From contig CAZPEL010000006.1 in assembly GCA_964585585.1 (NCBI GenBank), forward strand, positions 1 through 31,201: a stretch of 31,201 nt of DNA, read 5' to 3'. Shown here in pieces: positions 8,167 to 15,875 of this stretch. A model generated the notes under the pieces. That model made no database searches. It worked only from the letters and a program-made list of their open reading frames with translations, and was not told the origin of the DNA. This DNA comes from CAZNAQ01 sp964585585 (lineage in GTDB: Bacteria; Patescibacteriota; Patescibacteriia; Patescibacteriales; JAGXOH01). The first letter of the stretch is position 1. Every line of letters begins with the position of its first letter. Position numbers and translations under genes: made by a program.

Positions 8167-8194
8167 TTGTGTTAAAGGACTTGTATTGTAAAAT
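8167..8194 (+). promoter_or_regulatory. Candidate promoter upstream of mreB
   Basis: TTGTGT (8167-8172), a 16-nt spacer and TAAAAT (8189-8194) lie just after the DUF4012 stop. The match is moderate and the region is AT-rich, so chance is possible. Confidence 0.35.
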
Positions 8195-8202
8195 TATCTC
8201 AA

Positions 8203-8257
8203 TTACTGTGTTGTTAAATTGTCTTTGAAAACAGTAAGCAATTTAACAATTTAACAA
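8203..8257. repeat. Intergenic inverted word repeat upstream of mreB
   Basis: TTGTTAAATTG (8211-8221) is matched by its perfect complement CAATTTAACAA (8239-8249), and TTACTGT (8203-8209) by ACAGTAA (8231-8237). The two pairs are interleaved, not nested, so both cannot form in a simple hairpin; a pseudoknot would be required. The word AATTTAACA also repeats directly at the right end. It resembles the other word-like repeats in this window. Confidence 0.55.
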
Positions 8258-8267
8258 TATCAATATT

Positions 8268-9275
8268 ATGCTTATAAAAAGGATCGGTATTGATCTGGGT
8301 ACTACTTATACTTTGGTTCATTTACCCAAGAGGGGTATAGTTATAAACGAACCCAGTGTGGTGGCCGTATCAGTGGAGGACAAGAAGGTTTTGGCCGTGG
8401 GCAATGAGGCCAAGGACATGCTGGGCCGGACCCCGGATTCCATTATAGCGGTTCGACCTTTAAAGGACGGAGTGATCGCCTATTATAAGACCACCGAGGC
8501 CATGCTTCGATATTTTATCAATAAGACCTTGGGCGGTTTTCGATTGTTTCGACCCGAGGTCATGGTGGCGGTTCCGGCCGGTATTTCCTCTACAGAAAGA
8601 AGGGCGGTCATAGAGGCCACCATAACCGCCGGAGCCAAGGCGGCCTATATCATCAAGGAGCCCATTGCCGCCGCTATCGGGGCAGAGATCCCTATTAGCT
8701 CCGCTTCCGGTCATATGGTTATCGATATCGGAGGAGGAACCTCGGAGATAGCGGTCATTTCCCTGGGCGGCATAGTTTCCTCCACTTCGGTTCGGGTCGG
8801 AGGCAATAAATTCGACGGCGCTATTTTGGAACATATAAGAAGAAAATACAATTTGGCCGTAGGAGAAAAAACAGCAGAGGAAATTAAGATAAACATCGGA
8901 TCCGCTTTATTTCTGGAGGATAAAATGTCCACCGAGATCAGGGGGCGGGATATAATCTCCGGCCTGCCTCGGAGTATAACCGTAACCAGTGATGATGTGA
9001 CCGAGGCCCTGCAAAACGATCTGGAGGCCATTATCGTGGCCGCCAAGAAGGTACTGAATGAGACTTCTCCGGAATTGGCGGCCGATGTCATGGATAAGGG
9101 TATTGTTCTGACCGGAGGATCCGCCTTGCTGAAGAATATCGACCAGCTTTTTTCCCGAACCATCGGAGTGCCGGTCTATGTGGCCGACGAACCCATATTG
9201 TGCGTGGCCAAGGGAACCGGCATTGCCTTGGATAATTTGGATTCCTATAAGCGATCCATATTAGCTACTAAATAA
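8268..9275 (+). CDS. mreB: Rod-shape-determining protein MreB
   Basis: 335 residues, the usual MreB length. The actin fold is clear from phosphate-1 motif IDLGTTYT (residues 8-15), the VAVPAGISSTERRAV block, IIKEPIAAAIGAEIPI, phosphate-2 VIDIGGGTSEIAVISLGG (from residue 151) and the adenosine motif TGGSALLKNID. MreB forms membrane-bound filaments that guide peptidoglycan synthesis along the side wall, working with the RodA/FtsW-class polymerases and lipid II made by MraY and MurG. No mreC, mreD or rodA is adjacent. The next gene, a glycosyltransferase, starts 10 nt after the stop and is probably co-transcribed. The start is preceded by AT-rich repeat sequence and no Shine-Dalgarno motif. Confidence 0.97.
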   Translation: MLIKRIGIDLGTTYTLVHLPKRGIVINEPSVVAVSVEDKKVLAVGNEAKDMLGRTPDSIIAVRPLKDGVIAYYKTTEAMLRYFINKTLGGFRLFRPEVMVAVPAGISSTERRAVIEATITAGAKAAYIIKEPIAAAIGAEIPISSASGHMVIDIGGGTSEIAVISLGGIVSSTSVRVGGNKFDGAILEHIRRKYNLAVGEKTAEEIKINIGSALFLEDKMSTEIRGRDIISGLPRSITVTSDDVTEALQNDLEAIIVAAKKVLNETSPELAADVMDKGIVLTGGSALLKNIDQLFSRTIGVPVYVADEPILCVAKGTGIALDNLDSYKRSILATK

Positions 9276-9285
9276 TTTTAATATT

Positions 9286-10572
9286 ATGATAATAGGAATA
9301 GATGCCAGCAGAGCCAATCGCAAACATAAGAGCGGAACCGAGTGGTATTCCTATCATTTGATCAAGAATTTGGCCCAGCTGGATTCCCAAAATCAGTATA
9401 TTCTTTATACCGACGCTCCTTTGAGAGGAGGATTGGAGGATTTGACCGATTTTGATATGAAGAATGAGCATGAAGAGCAGACAGCAGAACCCAAATTCGA
9501 CCCCAAGGGCTTCCAGATAATTAAAAGTCCCCATAATAATTTTAAGGCCAAGGTATTGAACTGGCCTTTTTCTTTTTTCTGGACCCAGGGTCGGCTTTCC
9601 TTGGAAATGATCTTCCATAAACCGGATGTTCTATTTATTCCGGCCCACACCATTCCCGTGGTCCATCCCAAAAATACCATAACCACCATTCATGATGTGG
9701 CTTTTGAGAGAAGCAAGAACCTTTTCCGCCAGGAAAGGTTGGGAGCCGACTCCAAAGCGGGTCTTAGGTTCATCAATTTTCTGGTCAGTGTGTTTACTTT
9801 TAATAGATACGGGGCTTATTCCCTGGATTATCTTAGATGGTCCACTCGTTTCGCCCTGAGGCGGGCCCGGAAGATCATTACCGTGTCCCAGTTCACCAAA
9901 GAGGAGATCCTGGATATGTATAAATGCGACCGGGATAAGATCAAAGTTGTCTATAACGGTTATAATGACTCTTTGTATAAAAAAATGGACGATCCCGAGG
10001 GCGAGAAAGAGGTTTTGAAGAAATACGACCTTAAAAAGCCCTACATTCTTTATGTGGGGAGACTGGAAAGAAAAAAGAATACCCCTTTTTTTATAGAGGC
10101 CTTTGCCAAGGCCAGGTATAACAATCCGGATTTCCGGCAAAATTTGGTTTTAATAGGCAACGCCGGCTACGGCTATGACGAGGTTATGTATACCATTAAA
10201 GAGTATGATCTGGATTCCCAGGTTTTTATTCCCGGTTGGGCCGAAGAAGCGGATATGCCTTATATTTTTAACGCCGCCACCGCCTTTGTTTTTCCCTCCA
10301 AACAAGAGGGTTTTGGCATACCCTTGCTTCAGGCCTTTGGTTGCGAGATACCGGTGGCCGCTTCTTGCATCCCTCCCTTTCAGGAAGTGGCTCAGGACGC
10401 CGCCCTGTTCTTCAATCCTATAGACAGAGAGCAGATGGCCCGAGCTATTGAGAGGGTAGCTCTGGAGGAGGATTTGAGAAAGGACCTGATCCGAAAAGGA
10501 AAAGAAAGGAGCCGGCAGTTTAGCTGGCGCAAATGCGCCCAGGAAACCCTAAAGGAGTTGCAAAGTATGTGA
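9286..10572 (+). CDS. Glycosyltransferase family 4 (GT-B)
   Basis: 428 residues. The N-terminal half has the acceptor-side start IIGIDASRANRKHKSGTEWYSYHLIKNL and the block TIHDVAFER; the C-terminal half has the donor-side motifs YILYVGRLERKKNTPFFIEAF and PSKQEGFGIPLLQAFGCEIPVAAS. These are typical of GT4 retaining transferases using nucleotide sugars. In the E-x7-E motif the second Glu is replaced by Gln (EGFGIPLLQ), which could alter donor handling. It follows mreB by 10 nt. The substrate cannot be read from sequence. An insert around residues 55-80 (EEQTAEPKFDPKGF) and another near 160-180 make it longer than many relatives. Confidence 0.9.
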   Translation: MIIGIDASRANRKHKSGTEWYSYHLIKNLAQLDSQNQYILYTDAPLRGGLEDLTDFDMKNEHEEQTAEPKFDPKGFQIIKSPHNNFKAKVLNWPFSFFWTQGRLSLEMIFHKPDVLFIPAHTIPVVHPKNTITTIHDVAFERSKNLFRQERLGADSKAGLRFINFLVSVFTFNRYGAYSLDYLRWSTRFALRRARKIITVSQFTKEEILDMYKCDRDKIKVVYNGYNDSLYKKMDDPEGEKEVLKKYDLKKPYILYVGRLERKKNTPFFIEAFAKARYNNPDFRQNLVLIGNAGYGYDEVMYTIKEYDLDSQVFIPGWAEEADMPYIFNAATAFVFPSKQEGFGIPLLQAFGCEIPVAASCIPPFQEVAQDAALFFNPIDREQMARAIERVALEEDLRKDLIRKGKERSRQFSWRKCAQETLKELQSM

Positions 10573-10606
10573 TCCGGATCTTCTTTTTCTTATCTCGGGA
10601 ATATGT

Positions 10607-10612
10607 TATAAT
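10607..10612 (+). promoter_or_regulatory. Extended -10 promoter of the subtilase gene
   Basis: TGT followed by TATAAT (10604-10612) gives an extended -10 element. No convincing -35 hexamer is present, though a T-rich tract occupies that position. Transcription would begin near 10619, only about 4 nt before the ATG at 10623, so the message would be nearly leaderless. Confidence 0.5.
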
Positions 10613-10646
10613 AAAAGATGTTATGAAAAGAAAAATAACATCTTTT
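10613..10646 (+). terminator. 12-bp perfect hairpin spanning the subtilase start codon
   Basis: AAAAGATGTTAT (10613-10624) pairs perfectly with ATAACATCTTTT (10635-10646) around a 10-nt loop; TTATTAT follows. In transcripts reading through from the mreB-glycosyltransferase unit this is terminator-like and also hides the subtilase ATG (10623-10625). A transcript begun at the promoter just upstream would lack most of the left arm. Confidence 0.45.
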
Positions 10647-12725
10647 TTATTATATATTTCGGTGTTTTTAGTGACCGGAGGAGTTTGTTTTCTGCCGGTT
10701 TTTTGTCTTTCCTCCTCCGCCGAGGAGAGTTCCGGTTTTCAAATATCCAATACTCCGAATGACAGTTATTTCAAGTATCAGTGGTATCTGAACAAGATCA
10801 AGGCCACTCGGGCCTGGGATCATATCAAGCAAAGCCCGGAAGTTACTATTGCGGTTATAGATACCGGTATCCAAACAGATCATCCCGACCTAAAGGACAA
10901 TATTTGGCGGAACGGAGATGAGATCCCGGATAACCAAAAGGATGATGATAACAACGGTTTTATAGACGATGTCAATGGCTGGGATTTTGTTCATAATGAC
11001 CCCGACCCTTCTCCTTCTTTTGACCGAGAATTCAGCAGATCCGGTGTTTCCCACGGAACTATCGTGTCCGGAGTGGCCGCCGCCGCCGGGGATAATGATA
11101 TGGGAATAACCGGGGTCACTTGGCAAACTTCCATCATGCCTTTGCGGGTCTTGAATGATACCGGCGAAGGAGGGGCCAACGGAGTGATCCGGGCTATTGA
11201 TTACGCCATAGCCAACGGGGCCGATATTATAAATTTGAGTTTTGTGGGCCCGGGGCGGAGCGATTCCATGCACGAGGCCATATTAAGAGCCCACAAGGCC
11301 GGGGTTATAGTGGTGGCCGCAGCCGGAAATGAGAAAAGCGCCGGCCATGGCTATGACCTGGACAGAAATCCCATGTATCCGGTCTGTTATGACAGTGAAT
11401 ACGGGGAGGATGTTATTATCGGAGTAGGAGCCACCGACCCCTTGGATCAAAAGGCGGACTTCTCCAGCTATGGCAAGTGCGTGGATATTATGGCTCCGGG
11501 ATCCAGTGTTTTTAGCACCGTTACCTACAATCCCAATAAACAGATGGAGGATGGTGGTTATCTGGACAAGAAATACGACGGTTTTTGGTCCGGAACTTCC
11601 ATGGCTGCTCCCATGGTCAGCGGCACTTTGGCTCTAATAAAAGCGGCCAACCCCCAGCTTAACTATAAACAGGTTAAGCAAGTGCTTTTAAGTAGTACTG
11701 ATAATATTGATAAACTTAATCCCAGATTTTTCGGGGAAATAGGAGCCGGCAGGTTGAATGTGAGTAAATCGGTGGAAAGGGCCTTGGAACTTTTAAATAG
11801 TAGAAAGATCAAGTTGTTGCTTTCCCCTCAATCCCATAGGTCCAGCCAGGTCCAGATATCCGATTATAACAGCGAAGTGGTGCGCGATCTGGAGGCCTTT
11901 CCCTTTAGTTTTGCCGGAGGGATAAACAATATCGGAGCGGATGTGGACGGCGACGGAACTCAGGAAATAATAGTGGGAGCCGGTTCCGGCGGAGGTCCCC
12001 AGTTAAGGATCTTTTCCTTTCAAGGTGAATTAAGAAATCAATTTTTTGCTTATAATCCCTATTTCCGAGGCGGGGTCAATGTGGCCAGCGGAGATATAAA
12101 CGGAGACGGCCGGGATGAGATAATAACCGGAGCCGGCCCGGGCGGAGGTCCTCATATCCGGGTTTTTAACGGTCAAGGCGATATTTTACTGCAATTCTTC
12201 GCCTATGATCAGGATTTCCGAGGCGGGGTCAATGTGGCCAGCGGAGATATAAACGGAGACGGCCGGGATGAGATAATAACCGGAGCCGGCCCGGGCGGAG
12301 GTCCTCATATCCGGGTTTTTAACGGATCAGGACATGTTAAGGGTCAATTCTTTGCCTATGCCCCGAGTTTCCGGGGAGGGGTTCGGGTGGCCTTGGGTAA
12401 TGTGGACCAAGGAGGAGAAACAAACCAAGAAGAAATAATAACCGCGCCCCAATCCCGCGGAGGTCCTCATATCCGGGTCTTCAACAATAAAATGCGGGTT
12501 ATCAATCAATTCTTTGCCTATAATCCCTCCTTCCGAGGAGGAGTGAATATTACCAGCGGGGACATGAATCAGGACGGAGTGGCCGAAGTGATAACCGGAG
12601 CCGGTCCGGGCGGAGGTCCCCATGTTCGGTATTTCAATCTCAACGGAGAGATCATTAATTCCTTTTACGCCTATGATAAGGATTTTGACGGAGGCGTTAA
12701 TGTGGGAATAATTAATATAAAATAA
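10623..12725 (+). CDS. Secreted subtilisin-like (S8) peptidase with FG-GAP-like repeats
   Basis: I place the start at ATG 10623 (700 residues) because it yields a clean signal peptide (MKRK, then a hydrophobic run to about residue 30). The longer frame from 10533 overlaps the previous gene and adds a non-secretory leader. The S8 catalytic domain is complete: D80 (IDTGIQTDHPDL), H144 (SHGTIVSG), oxyanion N236 (AAGNE) and S326 (GTSMAAP). From about residue 430, five FG-GAP/VCBS-like repeats of about 50 residues follow, each with a GAGPGGGPHIRVF-type strand and FFAY; several carry calcium-binding DxDGDG or DxNGDG loops. Such tails fold as a beta-propeller and mediate adhesion or calcium-dependent stability. 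No sortase motif or C-terminal membrane anchor is seen. Two repeats are identical over 112 bp. Confidence 0.92.
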   Translation: MKRKITSFLLYISVFLVTGGVCFLPVFCLSSSAEESSGFQISNTPNDSYFKYQWYLNKIKATRAWDHIKQSPEVTIAVIDTGIQTDHPDLKDNIWRNGDEIPDNQKDDDNNGFIDDVNGWDFVHNDPDPSPSFDREFSRSGVSHGTIVSGVAAAAGDNDMGITGVTWQTSIMPLRVLNDTGEGGANGVIRAIDYAIANGADIINLSFVGPGRSDSMHEAILRAHKAGVIVVAAAGNEKSAGHGYDLDRNPMYPVCYDSEYGEDVIIGVGATDPLDQKADFSSYGKCVDIMAPGSSVFSTVTYNPNKQMEDGGYLDKKYDGFWSGTSMAAPMVSGTLALIKAANPQLNYKQVKQVLLSSTDNIDKLNPRFFGEIGAGRLNVSKSVERALELLNSRKIKLLLSPQSHRSSQVQISDYNSEVVRDLEAFPFSFAGGINNIGADVDGDGTQEIIVGAGSGGGPQLRIFSFQGELRNQFFAYNPYFRGGVNVASGDINGDGRDEIITGAGPGGGPHIRVFNGQGDILLQFFAYDQDFRGGVNVASGDINGDGRDEIITGAGPGGGPHIRVFNGSGHVKGQFFAYAPSFRGGVRVALGNVDQGGETNQEEIITAPQSRGGPHIRVFNNKMRVINQFFAYNPSFRGGVNITSGDMNQDGVAEVITGAGPGGGPHVRYFNLNGEIINSFYAYDKDFDGGVNVGIINIK
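12061..12325 (+). repeat. Direct repeat of 112 bp within the subtilase tail
   Basis: Positions 12061-12172 and 12214-12325 are identical; the period is 153 bp, or 51 codons. Each copy encodes the DINGDGRDEIITGAGPGGGP part of an FG-GAP-like unit. Other units of the tail are clearly diverged, so this pair arose recently or is kept alike by gene conversion. Confidence 0.9.
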
Positions 12726-12731
12726 TTTTTT

Positions 12732-13754
12732 ATGAGTGAACAAGTTATTTTTGATCGAAAAAACATCCTGGTCATCGGCGGAGCCGGTTTTATAGGATCT
12801 CATTTATGCGATGAGCTGGTTAAGGAGAACAAGGTTATTTGCGTGGACAATTTTTCCTCCGGCAGTGAAAGGAATATCGATCATTTGTTGGCCGATCCCA
12901 ATTTTGTTTTTATCAGGCATGATATCTCTCAACCTCTTGATTTAAAAGAATTAAAGGATCTGCAAAGGTTCAAGGTCCAGTTTCAGGGAGTTCAGGAGAT
13001 ATATAATCTGGCTTGTCCCACCTCTCCGAAGAATTTTAAGAAGAATTGCATTGCCAATTTGATGGCCAATTCGGTCGGTTTGAAGAATGTTTTGGATCTG
13101 GTCCTTGAAAATGAGGCCAAATTTCTTCATTTCTCCTCCGGAGTGGTCTATGGCGCCAGAAATGAGGAGAACCAAACAAGAAAGGTTAAGGAGGAAGATA
13201 TAGAGAAAATGGATTTTCTTTCCGAAAGAAGCTCCTATGATGAGGGCAAAAGATTCGCCGAGACCATGGTCAAGAATTATCGAGAGGTTTATAACCTGGA
13301 TGCCAAGATCCTCCGGCCCTTTCGGATCTATGGCCCCAGAATGAAGTTGCAGGATGACAGGATGATACCGGATTTTGTTAACAATGCCTTGGATAATAAG
13401 GATCTGGTCATATTGGGGGACAGCGATTTTGCCTCTTCTTTTTGTTATATCGGGGATCTGGTGGATGCCGCTTTAAAGATGATGGATTCCGAGGCCCAAG
13501 GGCCTTTGAATATTGGTTCGGATGTGGATGTGCCCATCAAGGATGTGGCCCAAAAGATAATCGAGCTGATCAATTCCGAAAGTTCCATTACTTACGGAGA
13601 TAAGAACATATTTATGTCTCCTTTGCGAATACCGGATATAAGCAAGGCCAATGATCAATTGGGCTGGATGCCGGTAGTTACTTTGAACAAGGGTTTGGAG
13701 AAAACAATCGACGATCTCAGGGCGGCCAAGGGCCTAAAAACAATAGGCAATTGA
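12732..13754 (+). CDS. NAD-dependent epimerase/dehydratase, UDP-glucuronate decarboxylase-like
   Basis: 340 residues, short-chain dehydrogenase (extended) family. The NAD-binding motif GGAGFIGS occupies residues 16-23; the catalytic Tyr-x3-Lys is Y169/K173 in SYDEGKRFAE. Three signatures point to UDP-xylose synthase (UXS, UDP-glucuronate decarboxylase): NLACPTSPKNF, SSYDEGKRFAETM and RPFRIYGPRM with a following DDRMIPDF. UXS converts UDP-glucuronate to UDP-xylose for surface glycans, though closely related dehydratases share these motifs. It starts 6 nt after the subtilase stop and 21 nt before pilC, so it is likely transcribed with both. It may feed the glycosyltransferases at 21079-25488. 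Confidence 0.82.
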   Translation: MSEQVIFDRKNILVIGGAGFIGSHLCDELVKENKVICVDNFSSGSERNIDHLLADPNFVFIRHDISQPLDLKELKDLQRFKVQFQGVQEIYNLACPTSPKNFKKNCIANLMANSVGLKNVLDLVLENEAKFLHFSSGVVYGARNEENQTRKVKEEDIEKMDFLSERSSYDEGKRFAETMVKNYREVYNLDAKILRPFRIYGPRMKLQDDRMIPDFVNNALDNKDLVILGDSDFASSFCYIGDLVDAALKMMDSEAQGPLNIGSDVDVPIKDVAQKIIELINSESSITYGDKNIFMSPLRIPDISKANDQLGWMPVVTLNKGLEKTIDDLRAAKGLKTIGN

Positions 13755-13775
13755 TATTTAATCATAATTAACACC

Positions 13776-14978
13776 ATGAATTTATTTAAAAAAAACAAAA
13801 GACCCTCGGAAGAAAAAAAGAATCCCTCCAAAAAGGACAAGGATCGGGATATAGACACCAGATCCTCTGACTCCCAAAAAGAAAAAAAAGAAGAAGATAA
13901 GAATTTGATGGACAGGGTCAACGATTATTTATTAAGGTTTTCCCGGGTCCCTCTAAAGGAGAAATTGTTTTTTATTCAGTATTTCGGCATCATGTTCAAG
14001 ACCGGCATTTCCTTGTCGGTTATTATGAGAACTTTGTCCAAACAAACTTCTAATAAGCGTTTTGCTCAGGTCATCAATGAGATCGGGAATAAAGTGGAGC
14101 AGGGAGTGGGTTTAGCTGATAGTTTTCGGCCCTATAAGGATATTTTCGGGGAATTGTTTATCAATATGGTGGAAGCCGGAGAGGTTTCCGGTAATTTGGA
14201 AAATGTACTGGACCAGCTCTATGTTCAGACCAAAAAACAGAGCGAGTTAACCTCCAAGGTCAAAGGGGCCTTAACTTATCCGGCTGTTTTGGTTCTGGTG
14301 ATGATCGCCGTGGGAGTTTTTATGATGATATTCGTGGTTCCGAAATTAACCGGCGTATTGAAGAGCTTTGGCAGCGAACTGCCCTTGCCGACCAAGATAC
14401 TGGTCGCTTCCAGTGAATTTATTACTTCCAACGGCTTGTTGGTGGGCGGAATAGTCATAGCGGTGGTTTTATTGTTGGTTCGCATTTTAAAGACTTATCG
14501 AGGAAAATATTATTTCCATTGGTTGATCCTGAAAATGCCCATAATTTCCTCTATTGTTAAAAAGATAAATCTGGCCCGGTTTGCCAGAACCACCAGTAGT
14601 TTATTGAAAACGGATATTTTGATCGTAAAGACCTTTAATATTACTTCCAATGTTCTGGGCAACCTACTTTATCGAGAAGCGGTGGAAGAGATCAGTCAAA
14701 AAATTGAAAAAGGCGGTCAGATCAACGAGATCATAAGCGACTATCCTCATTTGTTTCCGCCGGTGGTGGAGCAGATAATATTGGTAGGTGAAGAGACCGG
14801 AGAGTTGGATAGCATTCTTTTGGAATTGGCCGATTTTTATGAAAAAGAAGTGGACAACATTATGGACAATCTGCCCTCTATTATAGAGCCGATCTTGATC
14901 CTGATCTTGGGTATCGGAGTGGCCGGTATGGCCGTGGCCGTTATCATGCCCATGTATTCCATGACCTCTACTATATAA
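13776..14978 (+). CDS. pilC: Type IV pilus / type II secretion inner-membrane platform protein PilC/GspF
   Basis: 400 residues. Residues 1-50 are a very charged Lys/Glu/Asp-rich leader (KKNKRPSEEKKNPSKKDKDRD), unlike the compact start of most PilC proteins. Two GspF domains follow: the first around residues 65-190 (LFFIQYFGIMFKTGISL ... INMVEAGEVSGNLENVLDQL), the second around 265-395 (NLARFARTTSSLLKTDI ... ILVGEETGELDSILLELADFYEKEVD). Membrane helices follow each, at about 165-190, 220-245 and 370-395. PilC sits in the inner membrane and couples the ATPase PilB to pilin extraction and assembly. It heads the run of pilus genes; the matching ATPase is on the other strand at 25490-27214. Confidence 0.94.
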   Translation: MNLFKKNKRPSEEKKNPSKKDKDRDIDTRSSDSQKEKKEEDKNLMDRVNDYLLRFSRVPLKEKLFFIQYFGIMFKTGISLSVIMRTLSKQTSNKRFAQVINEIGNKVEQGVGLADSFRPYKDIFGELFINMVEAGEVSGNLENVLDQLYVQTKKQSELTSKVKGALTYPAVLVLVMIAVGVFMMIFVVPKLTGVLKSFGSELPLPTKILVASSEFITSNGLLVGGIVIAVVLLLVRILKTYRGKYYFHWLILKMPIISSIVKKINLARFARTTSSLLKTDILIVKTFNITSNVLGNLLYREAVEEISQKIEKGGQINEIISDYPHLFPPVVEQIILVGEETGELDSILLELADFYEKEVDNIMDNLPSIIEPILILILGIGVAGMAVAVIMPMYSMTSTI

Positions 14979-15001
14979 TTCGGGAATAGTTATTGTATTT
15001 T

Positions 15002-15442
15002 ATGAAACTAAACCAAAAAGGTTATTTATTAATAAATTTGGCCGTCGGTTTGGGGATAATAGCTTTAATAGTGGCTCTGTCTTTGCCTCATATCAGAAGA
15101 TATCAGATAAATTCCAAACTTAGCGCCGAGGCCAGGGATATGGCCGGCTATTTAAGGCACGCTCAGCAATTGAGCGTGACCGAGCAGACTGTGCACGGAG
15201 TGGAATTCAGTACCTCCTCGGATACATATTGGATCAAGAGATACGGCGGAGCTACTTCCACCATCAAGGAGATCCCCCTGGACTCCTCGGTCAATATCGC
15301 CCATATCTCCGGCTTGGTCGATGCCGGGGTCAAATTCAATTTTTACGGCGGAGTGGATCATTCCGGGGAGGTGGTTTTGGATAACATTAACACCACTTCC
15401 ACCGTGGTGATCAAACCATCCGGTTATGTCAAGATCAAATAA
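15002..15442 (+). CDS. GspH-like type IV pseudopilin lacking Glu5
   Basis: The ATG at 15002 gives MKLNQKG followed by YLLINLAVGLGIIALIVALSL, a prepilin leader with Gly at -1 and a hydrophobic helix; the upstream TTG at 14993 only adds three residues. About 146 residues in all. The body (AEARDMAGYLRHAQQLSVTEQT, then beta strands ending in GYVKIK) fits GspH/FimT-type minor pilins. Position +5 after the cleavage site, normally Glu, is Asn. Glu5 neutralises the N-terminus of the neighbouring subunit in the fibre, so its loss suggests a tip or initiation subunit. It starts 23 nt after pilC and its end overlaps the next gene by 17 nt. Confidence 0.82.
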   Translation: MKLNQKGYLLINLAVGLGIIALIVALSLPHIRRYQINSKLSAEARDMAGYLRHAQQLSVTEQTVHGVEFSTSSDTYWIKRYGGATSTIKEIPLDSSVNIAHISGLVDAGVKFNFYGGVDHSGEVVLDNINTTSTVVIKPSGYVKIK

Positions 15443-15872
15443 GATCAAAAAAAAGACCAAGAGCCAATTCGGCTTTTCCCTGATCGAAATAGTGGTGGCT
15501 TTGGCGATCCTGTCCACTGCCTTTTTGGGCTTGATCAAGGTTTTTCCTTTGGGTATTGATATGAACACTTCCGCCAAGAATAAGACCGTGGCCTCGTATC
15601 TGGCCCAGGATAAGATAGAGAACTTATACGCCTCCGGTTATGACAATATAGCCACGGGCACTATAGAGGCCAAGCATCGCATCTCTACCAGTAGCGACAG
15701 TTATCTTTATAATTATCAAAGAGAAACAGTAGTGGATTATATAGACGGCAATTTAACCGCCACCTCCGGTGACAGCGGCATGAAGAGGATAACCACCACC
15801 GTTTATTATCCGGAAGGGGCCAACAAAGCGGAGCAATCCTTCCGGGTTAATACCATAATTAGTAAGAATTAG
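15426..15872 (+). CDS. GspI/PilV-like type IV prepilin
   Basis: 148 residues. A long basic leader (MSRSNKIKKKTKSQFG) ends in Gly before FSLIEIVVALAILSTAFLGLIKV, with Glu at +5, as prepilin peptidase substrates require. Many pilins have leaders of 6-8 residues, so the 16-residue leader is longer than usual but resembles minor pilins. The phrase VASYLAQDKIENLYASGYDNI is typical of GspI/PilV. The start overlaps the GspH-like gene by 17 nt, suggesting coupled translation, and the next gene follows after 3 nt. It is probably part of the priming tip complex with the H-, J- and K-like proteins nearby. Confidence 0.86.
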   Translation: MSRSNKIKKKTKSQFGFSLIEIVVALAILSTAFLGLIKVFPLGIDMNTSAKNKTVASYLAQDKIENLYASGYDNIATGTIEAKHRISTSSDSYLYNYQRETVVDYIDGNLTATSGDSGMKRITTTVYYPEGANKAEQSFRVNTIISKN

Positions 15873-15875
15873 AGT

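Noticed and set aside
10533..10622. Longer N-terminus for the subtilase (start at 10533)
   Set aside because: It overlaps the glycosyltransferase end, hides the signal peptide behind 30 residues and lies upstream of the promoter; ATG 10623 is better.
12061..12325. Direct repeats as a possible CRISPR or satellite array
   Set aside because: They are in frame within a protein repeat tail and have a 51-codon period; there are only two identical copies.
14993..15001. TTG start for the GspH-like pilin
   Set aside because: The ATG three codons later gives a normal short prepilin leader.
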